A stretch of DNA of 64,000 nucleotides, from the NCBI GenBank assembly GCA_963825645.1, contig CAWGTT010000003.1, forward strand, positions 1 to 64,000. The letters are read 5' to 3'. Position 1 is the first letter of the stretch, and each line of letters begins with the position of its first letter. The notes below the pieces were generated by a model, which saw only the letters and a list, made by a program, of their open reading frames with translations, was not told the DNA's origin and made no database searches. The stretch comes from JADJPO01 sp963825645. Its GTDB lineage: Bacteria; Actinomycetota; Actinomycetes; Actinomycetales; Kineosporiaceae. A program made the position numbers and the translations under genes. Shown here piece after piece: positions 44,805 through 53,693 of the stretch.

Positions 44805-45239
44805 CTATTCGGCGAGCGCTCGCCTCGGTCGCTGCCCAGCTGGGTGACCGACCGGCGTCGCCGCCACCCGTACGTAGCGCTCGATGTGCCATCGTCGCCA
44901 TGACCGGGCGATGTCGGGCGTGACCAGCTCGAGAGCCGTGTCCGCGTCGGTGATTTCGGGCCGACTCACCTCGTACAGGACCCCGGCGTTTCGGATGGTC
45001 GCCCTGCCGGCTGCGAGCAGGTTGCGCAGCCAGTCGACATCCGTGCCGTAGGGGAGCGGCAGGATGAAACCGTCCGGAATCGTGATCGCGACGACCGGGG
45101 TGGTGTACTCCTTCCCCGACCGCCGTCCGGTGTGGTGGAGGACGGCCCACGCTATTCCACCGTGTCTGGCCAGGATCGGGCACTTGGTCCGCGTGGCGTC
45201 CGCGTGGTCGGTCGTCCGGACCAGAGGCGTGTGGCACAT
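44805..45239 (-). CDS. Deazaflavin (F420)-dependent nitroreductase-family protein
   Basis: 144 residues from ATG 45239. Split-barrel Ddn-type fold: VLHHTGRRSGKEYTTPVVAI, the GxxSGxxxxTP motif that holds the F420 phosphate, then FILPLPYGTDVDWLRNLLAA matching the W-x-x-N-L-x-A signature. Such enzymes reduce quinones or nitro compounds with F420H2. The N-terminal extension of Ddn itself is short here, which is common for soluble paralogues. Confidence 0.8.
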   Translation of the reverse strand: MCHTPLVRTTDHADATRTKCPILARHGGIAWAVLHHTGRRSGKEYTTPVVAITIPDGFILPLPYGTDVDWLRNLLAAGRATIRNAGVLYEVSRPEITDADTALELVTPDIARSWRRWHIERYVRVAATPVGHPAGQRPRRALAE

Positions 45240-45272
45240 GGCCGGGCTGCTCCGCAGACCGGGACGGCTGCA

Positions 45273-46073
45273 TCACAGCCGGCCGTTCACCGGACCGTCC
45301 ACGGGTAGGTCGAGCCGCGTGGCCACCTCGGTCCACAGCCGCCCGTAGGCCCTGGCCGCGGCGCCGCGCGGGGCCGTCGCCGTCACGGGCTGGCGGCGCT
45401 CGGCCATCTGCTCGACGACCGACAGCGCCGGGATGGCCACCGAGCTGACGTCGGCGACCTCCCTCGGCAGGGACGCCGTGAGGTCTCGGTGCAGCTTCTT
45501 GCGCCGGTCGACCATCGACAGGAAGGCCAGAACCTGTGGGCGGCGCACGCGTACGCCATCGTGGCCGCCCTCGTCGAGGGCAGTGAGGAAGGCGAGAAGC
45601 TGGTCGAACGACCGCAGCGAGAGCGACGCGGGGATCAGCGGGACGGCGAGCAGGTCGGCCGCGTACACGACGCTCTCGGAGGCCAGCGAGACGCTCGGCG
45701 GGCAGTCGAGGATGACGACCTCGTACTCCCGCGCCAGCGGGTCCAACAGCCGGCGCAGTCGCCGAGTGGGTCTCTTGAGCGCGTCCAGCTCCAGGTCGAG
45801 GCTGCGATAGGTGAAGTCGGCCGGCAGCAGGTCCAGGTGCTCGTAGTCGGTGCCTTTGATGGCGTTGTCAAGCGTGCGGCGGCCGGTGACCAGCGCCTTG
45901 CCGCCGCCCTTGACGCGCGGGCGGATGCGCATCAGGTACGTCGCCGAGCCCTGGGGGTCCAGGTCCCACAGCAGCGTGCGCAGGCCGGACGTCGCGGCGA
46001 GGTGTCCGAGGTTCACCGCCGCGGACGTCTTCCCGACGCCGCCCTTGATCGCGTACGTGGCGAGGACCTTCAC
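45273..46073 (-). CDS. ParA/MinD-type Walker ATPase
   Basis: 266 residues from GTG 46073, overlapping the CHAD stop as GTGA. Deviant Walker A LATYAIKGGVGKTSAAVNLG (the signature Lys at KGGVGKT), switch I LLWDLDPQGSATYLM, Walker B EVVILDCPPSVSLAS. It lacks the N-terminal helix-turn-helix of plasmid ParA. No ParB or parS is near; instead the gene is translationally coupled to a CYTH/CHAD protein. Such orphan ParA proteins often position a protein or organelle cargo; here the cargo might be polyphosphate bound by CHAD (inference). Confidence 0.88.
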   Translation of the reverse strand: MKVLATYAIKGGVGKTSAAVNLGHLAATSGLRTLLWDLDPQGSATYLMRIRPRVKGGGKALVTGRRTLDNAIKGTDYEHLDLLPADFTYRSLDLELDALKRPTRRLRRLLDPLAREYEVVILDCPPSVSLASESVVYAADLLAVPLIPASLSLRSFDQLLAFLTALDEGGHDGVRVRRPQVLAFLSMVDRRKKLHRDLTASLPREVADVSSVAIPALSVVEQMAERRQPVTATAPRGAAARAYGRLWTEVATRLDLPVDGPVNGRL

Positions 46074-47650
46074 GGCGTCGTCTCCTGTGCGGCTTCGACG
46101 GCGCGCCCCGCGCTCAGCGCCTTGATGTGGCGGCGCACCGACGGCCGGACGAATCTCCGGAAGCGCTCGTCGAAGGCCTCCCGCGCCCGGCGCTGGTCCT
46201 TCTCCAGGTGCGTGGCGAGCTCGCCGAGCGCCAGCAGCGTGTCCACAGGGACGACGCGTCGCGTGTTCTGCTCCGCCACCATCTGGGTGGCGAAGGTGCG
46301 CAGCGCGTCCCGCTGGACCTCGCTGTCCTGGAAGGCACCGAGCACATCTTGCAGGGCCTTCAGCTCGGTGATCAACGCCTTGACGTGCGCGGCGTCGAGC
46401 ACGAACGCGAAGAGGTCGAGCGTGTAGCGCAGCTCCTTGGCCCGCTTGCGCAGGGTGTGCAGATCCTCGGGCGGTGAGTCGGCCGTGATCCGCGATCCGC
46501 GCCGGACGACTCGCCGGTCCGCCCGCGCGACGCGGACGGCGGCCAGCGCGGTCGCGCTCACGCCGTCCCCGGCGTCTGGGCCGGCCGCCACCACGTCCTG
46601 GAGTGCGGACCGCCAGCCGGCCACGAAACGCTCGTAGCGGCGGGACGTCAGCGCACGGACGAGAGCCCGCTGTTCGCTGACGCGGTGCGGTGCCAGGTGC
46701 TCGCCGAAGGGGTCGAGGTCCTCGGACGCGAAGGCGGCGAGCCGTCCGGCCATGTCCGGCAACCCGAGCAAGTGGACGTCGAGGTCGCGCGCTGGTGTCG
46801 TGACGTCGCCGAGCCACCTCAGCTCGGGGGCGAACCGCTCGACGGTGCCGGCCGGCAGGACGGTGCCTGCCAGCTTGAGCGCGGATCGGCTGCGGCGCAC
46901 GGCGATACGCAGGTCGTGAAGGAACTCGACGTCGGCGTTTCTCACGGCGCCAGGTTCGTTGGCCTCGATCTGGTCGAGGAACGACAGGAGCATCGTGGCG
47001 ACGGCCACGGCAGCTGGGGTGCCCGGCTCGGGCGGTGGGTTCATCGCACCGGGAAGGGCACCGGGGGTGTAGCCGCCAGCCATCAGCGCGGCGACGGCGC
47101 CCGAGGGATCGGCCTCGTCGGGGAGCAGTGCCTGCTCGCGCAGGGTCTGGGCCACCTTGCGGGCCTGGGCAGCGTAACCACGGACGGGGATGACGTGCAG
47201 CCGGGCCGGGACCGCGCCGTCCGACAGGCCGCGAACCGTGGCCGTGCCCTCCAGCAACAACCGGACCACCGTCTTGGCCTGCTCGTCCAGCACCCGCAAC
47301 TCGCGCACCGTGCGCGACGACTGGACCAGAGGCAGCAGGGCGCGTATGCCCATCGAAGGGCGGAGCCGGTCACGCAACGGTCCGTCCGGTAGGTGCTCCA
47401 CCCGCAGCGGGGCCCCAGTGCCGGCGGGCAGCAAGCACTCCCGCCGCTCGTCGTGTGGGCCATGGAGGACGATCATCACCGCGGAGGAGGTGCCGAGCAG
47501 CTCGCAGGTGATGCCCTCGCGGTACAGCCTCCAGTCCGCGGTGTCCAGCCACGTCTGCCGGCGGCGGCGCGGTGCACCCACCTCGAGACCGAAGCGCGGG
47601 CCGATGCTCTCGCGCACACCCTCGACCGTCGGAACATCTCCCAACGTCAC
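46070..47650 (-). CDS. CYTH-like / CHAD domain protein
   Basis: 526 residues from GTG 47650 (GGGAGG 8 nt upstream). The N-terminal ~180 residues resemble a divergent CYTH tunnel (QTWLDTADWRLYREGITCEL, then LLLEGTATVRG). The C-terminal CHAD domain (from ~residue 220) has conserved basic helices: EFLHDLRIAVRRSRSALKLA, ELRWLGDVTTPARDLDVHLL and LHTLRKRAKELRYTLDLFA. CHAD domains bind inorganic polyphosphate. It is coupled to the downstream ParA-type ATPase by a 4-bp overlap. Several CYTH acidic metal ligands (ExExK) are not obvious, so phosphatase activity is doubtful. Confidence 0.85.
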   Translation of the reverse strand: MTLGDVPTVEGVRESIGPRFGLEVGAPRRRRQTWLDTADWRLYREGITCELLGTSSAVMIVLHGPHDERRECLLPAGTGAPLRVEHLPDGPLRDRLRPSMGIRALLPLVQSSRTVRELRVLDEQAKTVVRLLLEGTATVRGLSDGAVPARLHVIPVRGYAAQARKVAQTLREQALLPDEADPSGAVAALMAGGYTPGALPGAMNPPPEPGTPAAVAVATMLLSFLDQIEANEPGAVRNADVEFLHDLRIAVRRSRSALKLAGTVLPAGTVERFAPELRWLGDVTTPARDLDVHLLGLPDMAGRLAAFASEDLDPFGEHLAPHRVSEQRALVRALTSRRYERFVAGWRSALQDVVAAGPDAGDGVSATALAAVRVARADRRVVRRGSRITADSPPEDLHTLRKRAKELRYTLDLFAFVLDAAHVKALITELKALQDVLGAFQDSEVQRDALRTFATQMVAEQNTRRVVPVDTLLALGELATHLEKDQRRAREAFDERFRRFVRPSVRRHIKALSAGRAVEAAQETTP

Positions 47651-47844
47651 GGGTGGACCTCCCAGTCGTCGTGAGGGGAGCCGCCATCGGCGTCGTCCGT
47701 GCCGGCACGCCCTTGCTCCCGGCACTCTGCCATGCCGGACGGTCCGGGGGCTGGGTCCATCCCGGGACCGGTGCCAACGGCCTCGGCACGCCCGCTTGGG
47801 GTACGTCACGTCGTCGACCCGGGATTCCGGTGGACAATGGGGTT

Positions 47845-48315
47845 ATGGCAGATGTCCGTTCAGCATGGACCGAGGCCGGCGAGAAGTTCAGCGCGCTCGG
47901 TCAACAGCTCAAACACCACTACGACGAAGAGCACAAGAGCGACTCCGTGACGTCCCAGGAGCAGTCCGCCTCCCAGGAACAGGTCAAGGACGCCGTTCGC
48001 CGCCTCGGCGCGGCTGTCGAGGACGTGTTCGATGCCATGGGCAAGGCGGCCAAGGACACGGCGGTCAAGGAGGACGCCAAGCAGGCCGGTCAGTCGCTGG
48101 CGGGTGCGCTGAGCGCCACCTTCGCCGAGGTCTCCGAGGAGCTGCGCAAGGCATTCGGCGGCGCCAAGGGCCACGGGGCGGGCGAGGCACCCGGCGACGA
48201 AGCACCGGCTGTCGAAGAGCCGGCCGGGCAGGCGCCCGGGCCCGACGCGTCGCTGATCACCGAAGAACCGCCGGCCGACACCCAGCAGCCAACCCGGGAG
48301 GACCCGCCGGCCTGA
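47845..48315 (+). CDS. Hypothetical helical protein
   Basis: 156 residues, ATG 47845. Mainly charged helices: RSAWTEAGEKFSALGQQLKH, QVKDAVRRLGAAVEDVFDAM and AKQAGQSLAGALSATFAEVS, followed by a Pro/Glu-rich disordered tail. The pattern recalls actinobacterial stress proteins of the CsbD/antitoxin-like size class, but no domain is certain. A short GACAAT 6 nt upstream of the ATG could serve as a -10 box for leaderless expression. It diverges from the CHAD operon. Confidence 0.65.
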   Translation: MADVRSAWTEAGEKFSALGQQLKHHYDEEHKSDSVTSQEQSASQEQVKDAVRRLGAAVEDVFDAMGKAAKDTAVKEDAKQAGQSLAGALSATFAEVSEELRKAFGGAKGHGAGEAPGDEAPAVEEPAGQAPGPDASLITEEPPADTQQPTREDPPA

Positions 48316-48377
48316 TCGCCTGCGCCGTAGCTCACAGTCCGCCGCCCGGCGGCGGCGACGGAGCGGCCGCGGTGTGC

Positions 48378-49289
48378 TCAGTGCTCGGGGGAGGGGAGGC
48401 CGTTGACGAAGTCGCTGATGACCGCCGCGAACCGACCCGGTTGGTCCTCCTGCAGGAAGTGACCAGCTCCGTCGATCACTGGGTGTCGGCGGTCGGCGGC
48501 GCCCGGAATTCGCTCTCGCATCCATCGATCGCCTCCCCGGGTGAGGGGGTCGCCGTCGCTGAAGGCACACAAGAACGGCGTCGTCACGCTCGACAGCACT
48601 CGCCAGGCTGCGCGGTTGGCGTCCGCTGCCGGATCGTTCGGGGTGTTGGGCACTAGGCCGGGAAACGCCCGTACCCCCGCGCAGTACTCCTCACCGGGGA
48701 ACGGCGCGTCGTAGGCCACGCGTTCGTCGGCGGTCAGCGCGCGCAGGCATCCGGCGTCGACCATGCGGGCAATGTCGAGGTGCTCGGCATGCTGGACCAT
48801 CTGCCGGAACCTCTGCCATTCCTGCGGCATCGGCACGTCACCGGTGGGCAGGCCGGTGTTGGACATCACCGCGGCTGCGAACCGGTCAGGATGCTCGGCG
48901 AGCAGGCGCATCCCGAGCAGGCCACCCCAATCCTGGCCGACATAGGTGACGGAACGCAGGTCCAGGGCGTCGAAGAGGGCTTCGCGCAGCCACTCGACGT
49001 GCCCGGCAAAGGAGAAGTCGCCGACCCGGGTGGGCTTGTCCGAGCGGCCGAACCCGACCAGGTCGGGGACGACGACCCGCAACCCCTGCGCGGTCAGCAG
49101 CGGGATCATGTTCCGGTACAGGTATCCCCACGTCGGCTCGCCGTGCACCAGCACGACCGGGCGACCGGCCGGCGGCCCCGCGCTGACGTAGGCCATCCTC
49201 AGTCCCCCGGACAGACTCACCCACTGCGGTTCGTGGTCGAAGCCGGAGATGGTCTCGAAGCGCTCGGTAGGGGTTCGGATCGCCTCCAT
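48378..49289 (-). CDS. Haloalkane dehalogenase-like alpha/beta hydrolase
   Basis: 303 residues from ATG 49289; GATACT 6 nt upstream suggests a leaderless message. The oxyanion/halide loop VVLVHGEPTWGYLYRNMIPL (HGEPTW with the halide-stabilising Trp) and the elbow VGQDWGGLLG with Asp as nucleophile are hallmarks of haloalkane dehalogenases; the base His lies in IDGAGHFLQED. Such enzymes hydrolyse carbon-halogen bonds; many members have unknown natural substrates. Intact. Convergent with the 47845 gene. Confidence 0.85.
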   Translation of the reverse strand: MEAIRTPTERFETISGFDHEPQWVSLSGGLRMAYVSAGPPAGRPVVLVHGEPTWGYLYRNMIPLLTAQGLRVVVPDLVGFGRSDKPTRVGDFSFAGHVEWLREALFDALDLRSVTYVGQDWGGLLGMRLLAEHPDRFAAAVMSNTGLPTGDVPMPQEWQRFRQMVQHAEHLDIARMVDAGCLRALTADERVAYDAPFPGEEYCAGVRAFPGLVPNTPNDPAADANRAAWRVLSSVTTPFLCAFSDGDPLTRGGDRWMRERIPGAADRRHPVIDGAGHFLQEDQPGRFAAVISDFVNGLPSPEH

Positions 49290-49489
49290 CCACCGAGTAT
49301 CGCGGAGTCGGGCAGGTGGGTGCTGGACGCCAGGCGCAAGCGCAGCCACGAGGTGGGCTGCCCGTGATCGACATGGTGCGCCGTTCCATGACCGCGACCG
49401 GCCGGCGCCACGTGGTCCTCACCACACTGGGAGCCGGCGCCGCGGCTCGTAGCGGGCGGGCCGGTGCCGATACGCGGCCAAGGTCACGC

Positions 49490-49864
49490 ATGGCGACCAT
49501 TCGTGTGCGTCACCCTGAGGACGTGTTATCCCTTCCGGACCACGAGACGCTCGGCGACGCGGTACGACGCGGCCTGATGGACGCCCCGCCCGAGGCGAAC
49601 GGGCACTGCGTCGTCCGGCACGGCAGGGACGTCCACCTGGTGGCCTGGGGGTGTGGCCGCCAGGAGTGCATGGTCGAGGCGCTCAACGCCTTGGTTGAGT
49701 ACGTCGCCGAGGGCGCGGGCGGGCCGCCGGCGGCGGACGAGGACCTGCCGCCGCAGGAGGCGGCCGACGAGGACCTGCTCGCCGACCTCCTGCGTGAAGT
49801 CCTGGTCCATGCGAATAGCCCCACTGCGCGGGGGTGGGCCTGCGCGGTATCCCTGCGCACGTAG
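49490..49864 (+). CDS. Archease-like protein, possibly truncated
   Basis: 124 residues from ATG 49490 (AAGG 7 nt upstream). GHCVVRHGRDVHLVAWGCGR then QECMVEALNALVEYVAE resembles actinobacterial archease-like proteins (GH...PHTADV-like start, REEC-EA helix). The archease catalytic Asp at the C-terminal DxxG region cannot be found; the tail after LLREVLVHANS does not match and may be out of frame. It lies 15 nt upstream of the kinase gene and probably shares its transcript. A function in RNA ligation is not implied without an RtcB partner, which is absent. Confidence 0.5.
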   Translation: MATIRVRHPEDVLSLPDHETLGDAVRRGLMDAPPEANGHCVVRHGRDVHLVAWGCGRQECMVEALNALVEYVAEGAGGPPAADEDLPPQEAADEDLLADLLREVLVHANSPTARGWACAVSLRT

Positions 49865-49879
49865 GCGAGGCGCGCGTCC

Positions 49880-51370
49880 ATGCCGGAACCGAGTCCCGGG
49901 CAGCCGCCGGACGGCGAGCCGTACGCCACCTTCTCCGAAACCCACACGAGTGTGGTGATGGTGATCGGCGACCGCGCATACAAGGTCAAGAAGCCGGTCC
50001 GGTTGCCGTTCATCGACCTGTCCTCGCCCGCGGCGCGGTGGGAGAACTGCCGTCAGGAGGTGGAGCTGAACCAGCGGCTGGCCCCCGACGTCTACCTCGG
50101 CGTCCACGTCCTACGTCCCGCCGACGACCCGGCCGCCGACGGTGAGCCGGTCGTCGTGATGCGGCGCATGCCGTGGGCCCGTAAGCTGGCGACACTGCTC
50201 ACGCGCGGGGACGGCGTGGGGCTGACGGACTGCATCCGCGCGATCGCACGCGAGGTGGCCGCCTTTCACGCTCGGCAGTCGCCCGTTTCGGGCTACCGCC
50301 TGGCCTCCACCATGACGTCGCTGTGGCGCGAGGGTCGCGACCAGCTCCGCCGCTTCGACGACACCGTCCTGCCCTGCGCGCAGGTCGACGAGGTGCTCGC
50401 CCTGGCGCTGGAGTTCCTCACCGGTCGGGAGCACCTGCTGGACGCCCGGGAGCGAGCCGGCCTGGTTCGAGACGGCCACGGCGACCTGCTCGCCGAGGAC
50501 ATCTTCTGCCTGGACGACGGCCCCCGGATCCTCGACTGCCTGGAGTTCGACCGGCGGCTGCGCCTCGGTGACGTCCTGTCCGACGTGGCCTTCCTGGCCA
50601 TGGACCTGGAGCTGCGCGGCGCCCCCGAGCTGGCGCGGCTGCTGATGGACACCTACCGCCGGTTGCACGGGCACACCCATCCGCGCAGCCTCGAACATCA
50701 CTACATCGCCTACCGGGCGTTCGTGCGCGCCAAGATCGAGTGCCTGCGAGGTGACCAGGGTGACGCCACCGCACCCGCCCGGGCGCGCGCCGACCTCGAC
50801 CTGTGCACCCTGCGGCTGCGGACGTCGCGGGTCCATCTGGTTCTCGTCGGCGGCCTGCCCGGGTCGGGCAAGTCGACTCTCGCTGAGGCCGTCGCCCAGG
50901 CCGACGCCGACCGGGACTGGGCCGTGCTGTCCTCCGACGAGGTGCGCAAGCAGCTCGCCGGGATCGATACCCTCACCCCGGCGCCCGCACCGTTCGGCCA
51001 CGGCATCTACGACCCGGCACACACCAAGGCCGCCTACGCCGAGCTCCTGCGCCGCGCGGCCATCGCGCTCGGCAACGGGGTCAACGTCATCATCGACGCC
51101 TCGTGGACCGACGCGGCGCTGCGCGACGAGGCTCGATCCATGGGCGCCGCCCACCGCGCCGAGGTCACCGAGCTCCGCTGCGACGCCCCGGACGACCTGT
51201 GTCGTCGCCGACTCGCCGCACGACGGGGTCCGCAGGCGTCCGACGCAGGCCCGCAGATCCGCGACCGGATGGCGGCCTGCCGGGACGCCTGGCCCGAGGC
51301 GACGTCGATGCCGACCGACGGCGGGCTCGAACGTCCCGTGTCCGCCGTCCGCGCCCTACTGGGCGGGTAG
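49880..51370 (+). CDS. Aminoglycoside-phosphotransferase-like/P-loop kinase fusion
   Basis: 496 residues. N-terminal APH-like kinase domain (DRAYKVKKPVRLPFIDLSSP; VRDGHGDLLAEDIFCLDDGP gives the catalytic HGDxxxxN-like loop, with E replacing N; ILDCLEFDRRLRLGDVLSDV is the metal-binding DxEFD block). C-terminal AAA/gluconate-kinase-like P-loop GGLPGSGKSTLAEAVAQADA at ~residue 327, then VIIDASWTDAALRDEA. The same fusion occurs in Mycobacterium (Rv2004c, DosR regulon). The substrate is unknown. Translation probably follows the archease-like gene. Confidence 0.82.
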   Translation: MPEPSPGQPPDGEPYATFSETHTSVVMVIGDRAYKVKKPVRLPFIDLSSPAARWENCRQEVELNQRLAPDVYLGVHVLRPADDPAADGEPVVVMRRMPWARKLATLLTRGDGVGLTDCIRAIAREVAAFHARQSPVSGYRLASTMTSLWREGRDQLRRFDDTVLPCAQVDEVLALALEFLTGREHLLDARERAGLVRDGHGDLLAEDIFCLDDGPRILDCLEFDRRLRLGDVLSDVAFLAMDLELRGAPELARLLMDTYRRLHGHTHPRSLEHHYIAYRAFVRAKIECLRGDQGDATAPARARADLDLCTLRLRTSRVHLVLVGGLPGSGKSTLAEAVAQADADRDWAVLSSDEVRKQLAGIDTLTPAPAPFGHGIYDPAHTKAAYAELLRRAAIALGNGVNVIIDASWTDAALRDEARSMGAAHRAEVTELRCDAPDDLCRRRLAARRGPQASDAGPQIRDRMAACRDAWPEATSMPTDGGLERPVSAVRALLGG

Positions 51371-51386
51371 CCGGTTCGCGAAGACC

Positions 51387-52175
51387 TCACCTTCTCGGCG
51401 ACACCCTTGTCGACGACACCTTCTCGACGACAAGGGCGAACTTGCGCACGCGCCCCGATCGGAACCAGTCGCTCCATAGCCGGTGGGCCGACAGCAGGTC
51501 GTCCAGGGCGCGCCGTCCGACGTGCGCGGCGATGCCCTCTGCGCCGGACGCGAAGGCCTGGTGCAACGCGTCGACCATGAACAGGTGGGACTGGGTGCAC
51601 TCCTGCTGCCAGGTGGTTCGCAGGCCCATCTGGTGCAGCAGCTCGGCCAGGTTCGCCAGGGGAATCAGCCACACCGTGTCGGCGTCGGGCATCGCCCGGC
51701 GTTCCGCGGGCGCCAAGGGGTTGCCCTCTTCCAGAGTCAGGGCGAACCGTCCGCCGACCGGCAGCACCCGGGAGATCTCGCTCAGTAGCCTCGCCTTGTC
51801 GCGAAAGGCGAGCATCGTCTCCAGCAGAAGCACGACGTCGAAGGGGTCGGACGGAAGCGGCGGGATGCGAGCCACGTCGAAGCGACAGGCCATGCCCCGA
51901 GCTCGCTCCCGCGCGATGTCGATGGCGCTGGGGCTGTAGTCCAGCCCGAGGTAGTCACACCCCAGCTCGGCGACGATGAGCCGGCCGGGGCCGGCCACCC
52001 CGCAGCAGAGGTCCAGCACGGACACCCCGGACGTCACTCCCGCTCGACTGGCCAGGTCGAGGATCTCGCCGGCACGCATGAAGCTCTCCTGACCGACGAA
52101 CTCGCCGGGCGGGTAGGCCGACAGACGGGCTTGCTCCAGCGCCGCGACGAATCCAGGCCGCTCGTCCTGCTTCAT
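51387..52175 (-). CDS. Class I SAM-dependent methyltransferase
   Basis: 262 residues from ATG 52175; the open frame continues upstream without homology. Motif I VSVLDLCCGVAGPGRLIVAE, motif II-like DYLGLDYSPSAIDIARERAR, post-II FDVVLLLETMLAFRDKARLL, and VLPVGGRFALTLEEGNPLA. It is a small-molecule-type methyltransferase without DNA- or RNA-binding domains. It diverges from the GTP cyclohydrolase fusion with ~80 nt between starts and may belong to the same pathway. Confidence 0.85.
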   Translation of the reverse strand: MKQDERPGFVAALEQARLSAYPPGEFVGQESFMRAGEILDLASRAGVTSGVSVLDLCCGVAGPGRLIVAELGCDYLGLDYSPSAIDIARERARGMACRFDVARIPPLPSDPFDVVLLLETMLAFRDKARLLSEISRVLPVGGRFALTLEEGNPLAPAERRAMPDADTVWLIPLANLAELLHQMGLRTTWQQECTQSHLFMVDALHQAFASGAEGIAAHVGRRALDDLLSAHRLWSDWFRSGRVRKFALVVEKVSSTRVSPRR

Positions 52176-52256
52176 TCGCGGTCCATACCCTTCCAGATGG
52201 TGACGAGAGTCGCCCCAGCCGTCGAACCGAGCGCCGACCGGATTCGTGACAGGAGT

Positions 52257-53693
52257 ATGTCGTTGCCGATGTCGTACCAGGATTCCCCGGATCCCGACGG
52301 CGCACCGCTGCACCGCGTCGCCCGGACCGTGCTCCCCACAGACGAGGGGCGGTTCGACGTGCATGCCTACGTGAACCCCGCCAGCGGCACCGAGTACCTC
52401 GCCCTCGTGATGGGCGACGTCGGGGACAGTCGGCGCAACCCGCCCCCGTTGGTGCGCATCCATTCCGAGTGCTTGACCGGGGACGCCCTGGGTTCGCACC
52501 GCTGCGACTGCGGCGACCAGCTCCGGGCAGCCCGGCAGGCGATTGCGGCCGAGCGCCGGGGCGTCGTGGTCTACCTGCGGGGCCACGAGGGCCGGGGTAT
52601 CGGTCTCGGAGCCAAGCTGCGCGCTTATGCGCTGCAGGACCGAGGACTGGACACGGTCGACGCGAACCTGGCTCTCGGGCTCGACGTCGACCTGCGCGAC
52701 TACCAGCCGGCCGCGCGAGTGCTGCACGACCTGGGCGTGCACCGCGTCCGCCTGCTCTCCTCCAACCCGGCGAAGGAGGCCGACCTGCGCCGGCACGGCC
52801 TGGACGTCGTCCAGCGCATCGCGCTACCGGTCCCGACGCGGCCGGAGAACGTGCCGTACCTGCGGACCAAGCGGATGCGCATGGGCCACGCGGCGCCCCG
52901 TCCTCCGGTCGACGCGTGGGACGAGCTGTCCGCCCGGCGGGTGCCGGTCGACGTCTCGGACGGAGACGATGCGGTGTTGGTCGAGCGCTACGCTCCGATC
53001 CTGGCCGACGGAGGCCGCCTCGTCCTGGCCCAGCTCGGCCAGAGCCTGGACGGCTTCATCGCCGCCCGCACCGGCGATGCCGTCTTCGTCACGGGAGAGG
53101 CGGACCGCGAGCACCTGCATCGGCTCCGTGCCCTGGTCGACGCCGTGGTCGTCGGCATCAGCACGGTGGTCGCCGACGACTGCCAGCTCACCGTCCGCGC
53201 CGTCCAGGGTCGCTCGCCGGTACGGGTGGTGCTCGATCCGACGGCCCGCGCGCCGCGCACCGCGCGGGTGCTCAACGACGGCGCCGCGCCCACCCTGTGG
53301 TGCGTCGCCTCGCAGGTCCCGCTGCCGGAGCCTGCGGCCGCGCACGTCGACGTCGTCCCACTGCCGATGACCGACGGACACTTCCCCCCGCAGATGGTGC
53401 TGGACGCGCTGGCGGACCGTGGGCTTCGGCGCGTTCTCGTGGAAGGAGGCGGGATGACCGTGTCCAGCTTCCTCGCCGCGAACGCCATCGACCGGCTCTA
53501 CATCACCACCGCGCCGCTACTGATCGGTGACGGGGTGCCTGGGTTGCGGTTCGCAGGGGCCGACCGGCTCAGCGACGCGCTGCGCGCTCCTACCCGACGC
53601 TTCGACTTCGGGGACGACGTCTGCATCGAGCTCGACCTGTCCCACCGACGGCTCCCGCGGCCGGTCGCGGATCGGTCGGAGGGAGGCGTGTAG
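52257..53693 (+). CDS. GTP cyclohydrolase II fused to RibD-type pyrimidine reductase
   Basis: About 478 residues. Domain 1 (to ~205) is GTP cyclohydrolase II: zinc cysteines in VRIHSECLTGDALGSHRCDC G, VVVYLRGHEGRGIGLGAKLR, and the Tyr in RAYALQDRG (canonical Tyr, not the Met seen in FAPy-forming paralogues). Domain 2 (from ~258) is the RibD C-terminal reductase: AQLGQSLDGFIAARTG, DAVVVGISTVVADDCQLTVR, VLVEGGGMTVSSFLAA and TTAPLLIGDG. There is no deaminase domain, so the predicted output is a ribityl-diaminopyrimidinone phosphate. Start unclear: ATG 52257, TTG 52263 or ATG 52269 after AGGAG. The 3' end overlaps the convergent flippase gene by 177 bp. Confidence 0.85.
   Translation: MSLPMSYQDSPDPDGAPLHRVARTVLPTDEGRFDVHAYVNPASGTEYLALVMGDVGDSRRNPPPLVRIHSECLTGDALGSHRCDCGDQLRAARQAIAAERRGVVVYLRGHEGRGIGLGAKLRAYALQDRGLDTVDANLALGLDVDLRDYQPAARVLHDLGVHRVRLLSSNPAKEADLRRHGLDVVQRIALPVPTRPENVPYLRTKRMRMGHAAPRPPVDAWDELSARRVPVDVSDGDDAVLVERYAPILADGGRLVLAQLGQSLDGFIAARTGDAVFVTGEADREHLHRLRALVDAVVVGISTVVADDCQLTVRAVQGRSPVRVVLDPTARAPRTARVLNDGAAPTLWCVASQVPLPEPAAAHVDVVPLPMTDGHFPPQMVLDALADRGLRRVLVEGGGMTVSSFLAANAIDRLYITTAPLLIGDGVPGLRFAGADRLSDALRAPTRRFDFGDDVCIELDLSHRRLPRPVADRSEGGV

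Noticed and set aside
50111..51154. Minus-strand frame over the kinase fusion
   Set aside because: No motifs; the kinase and P-loop signatures on the plus strand are clear.
52257..53693. FAPy-forming GTP cyclohydrolase variant
   Set aside because: The diagnostic active-site position keeps the canonical Tyr (RAYALQDRG), not Met, so the ordinary GCH II product is expected.
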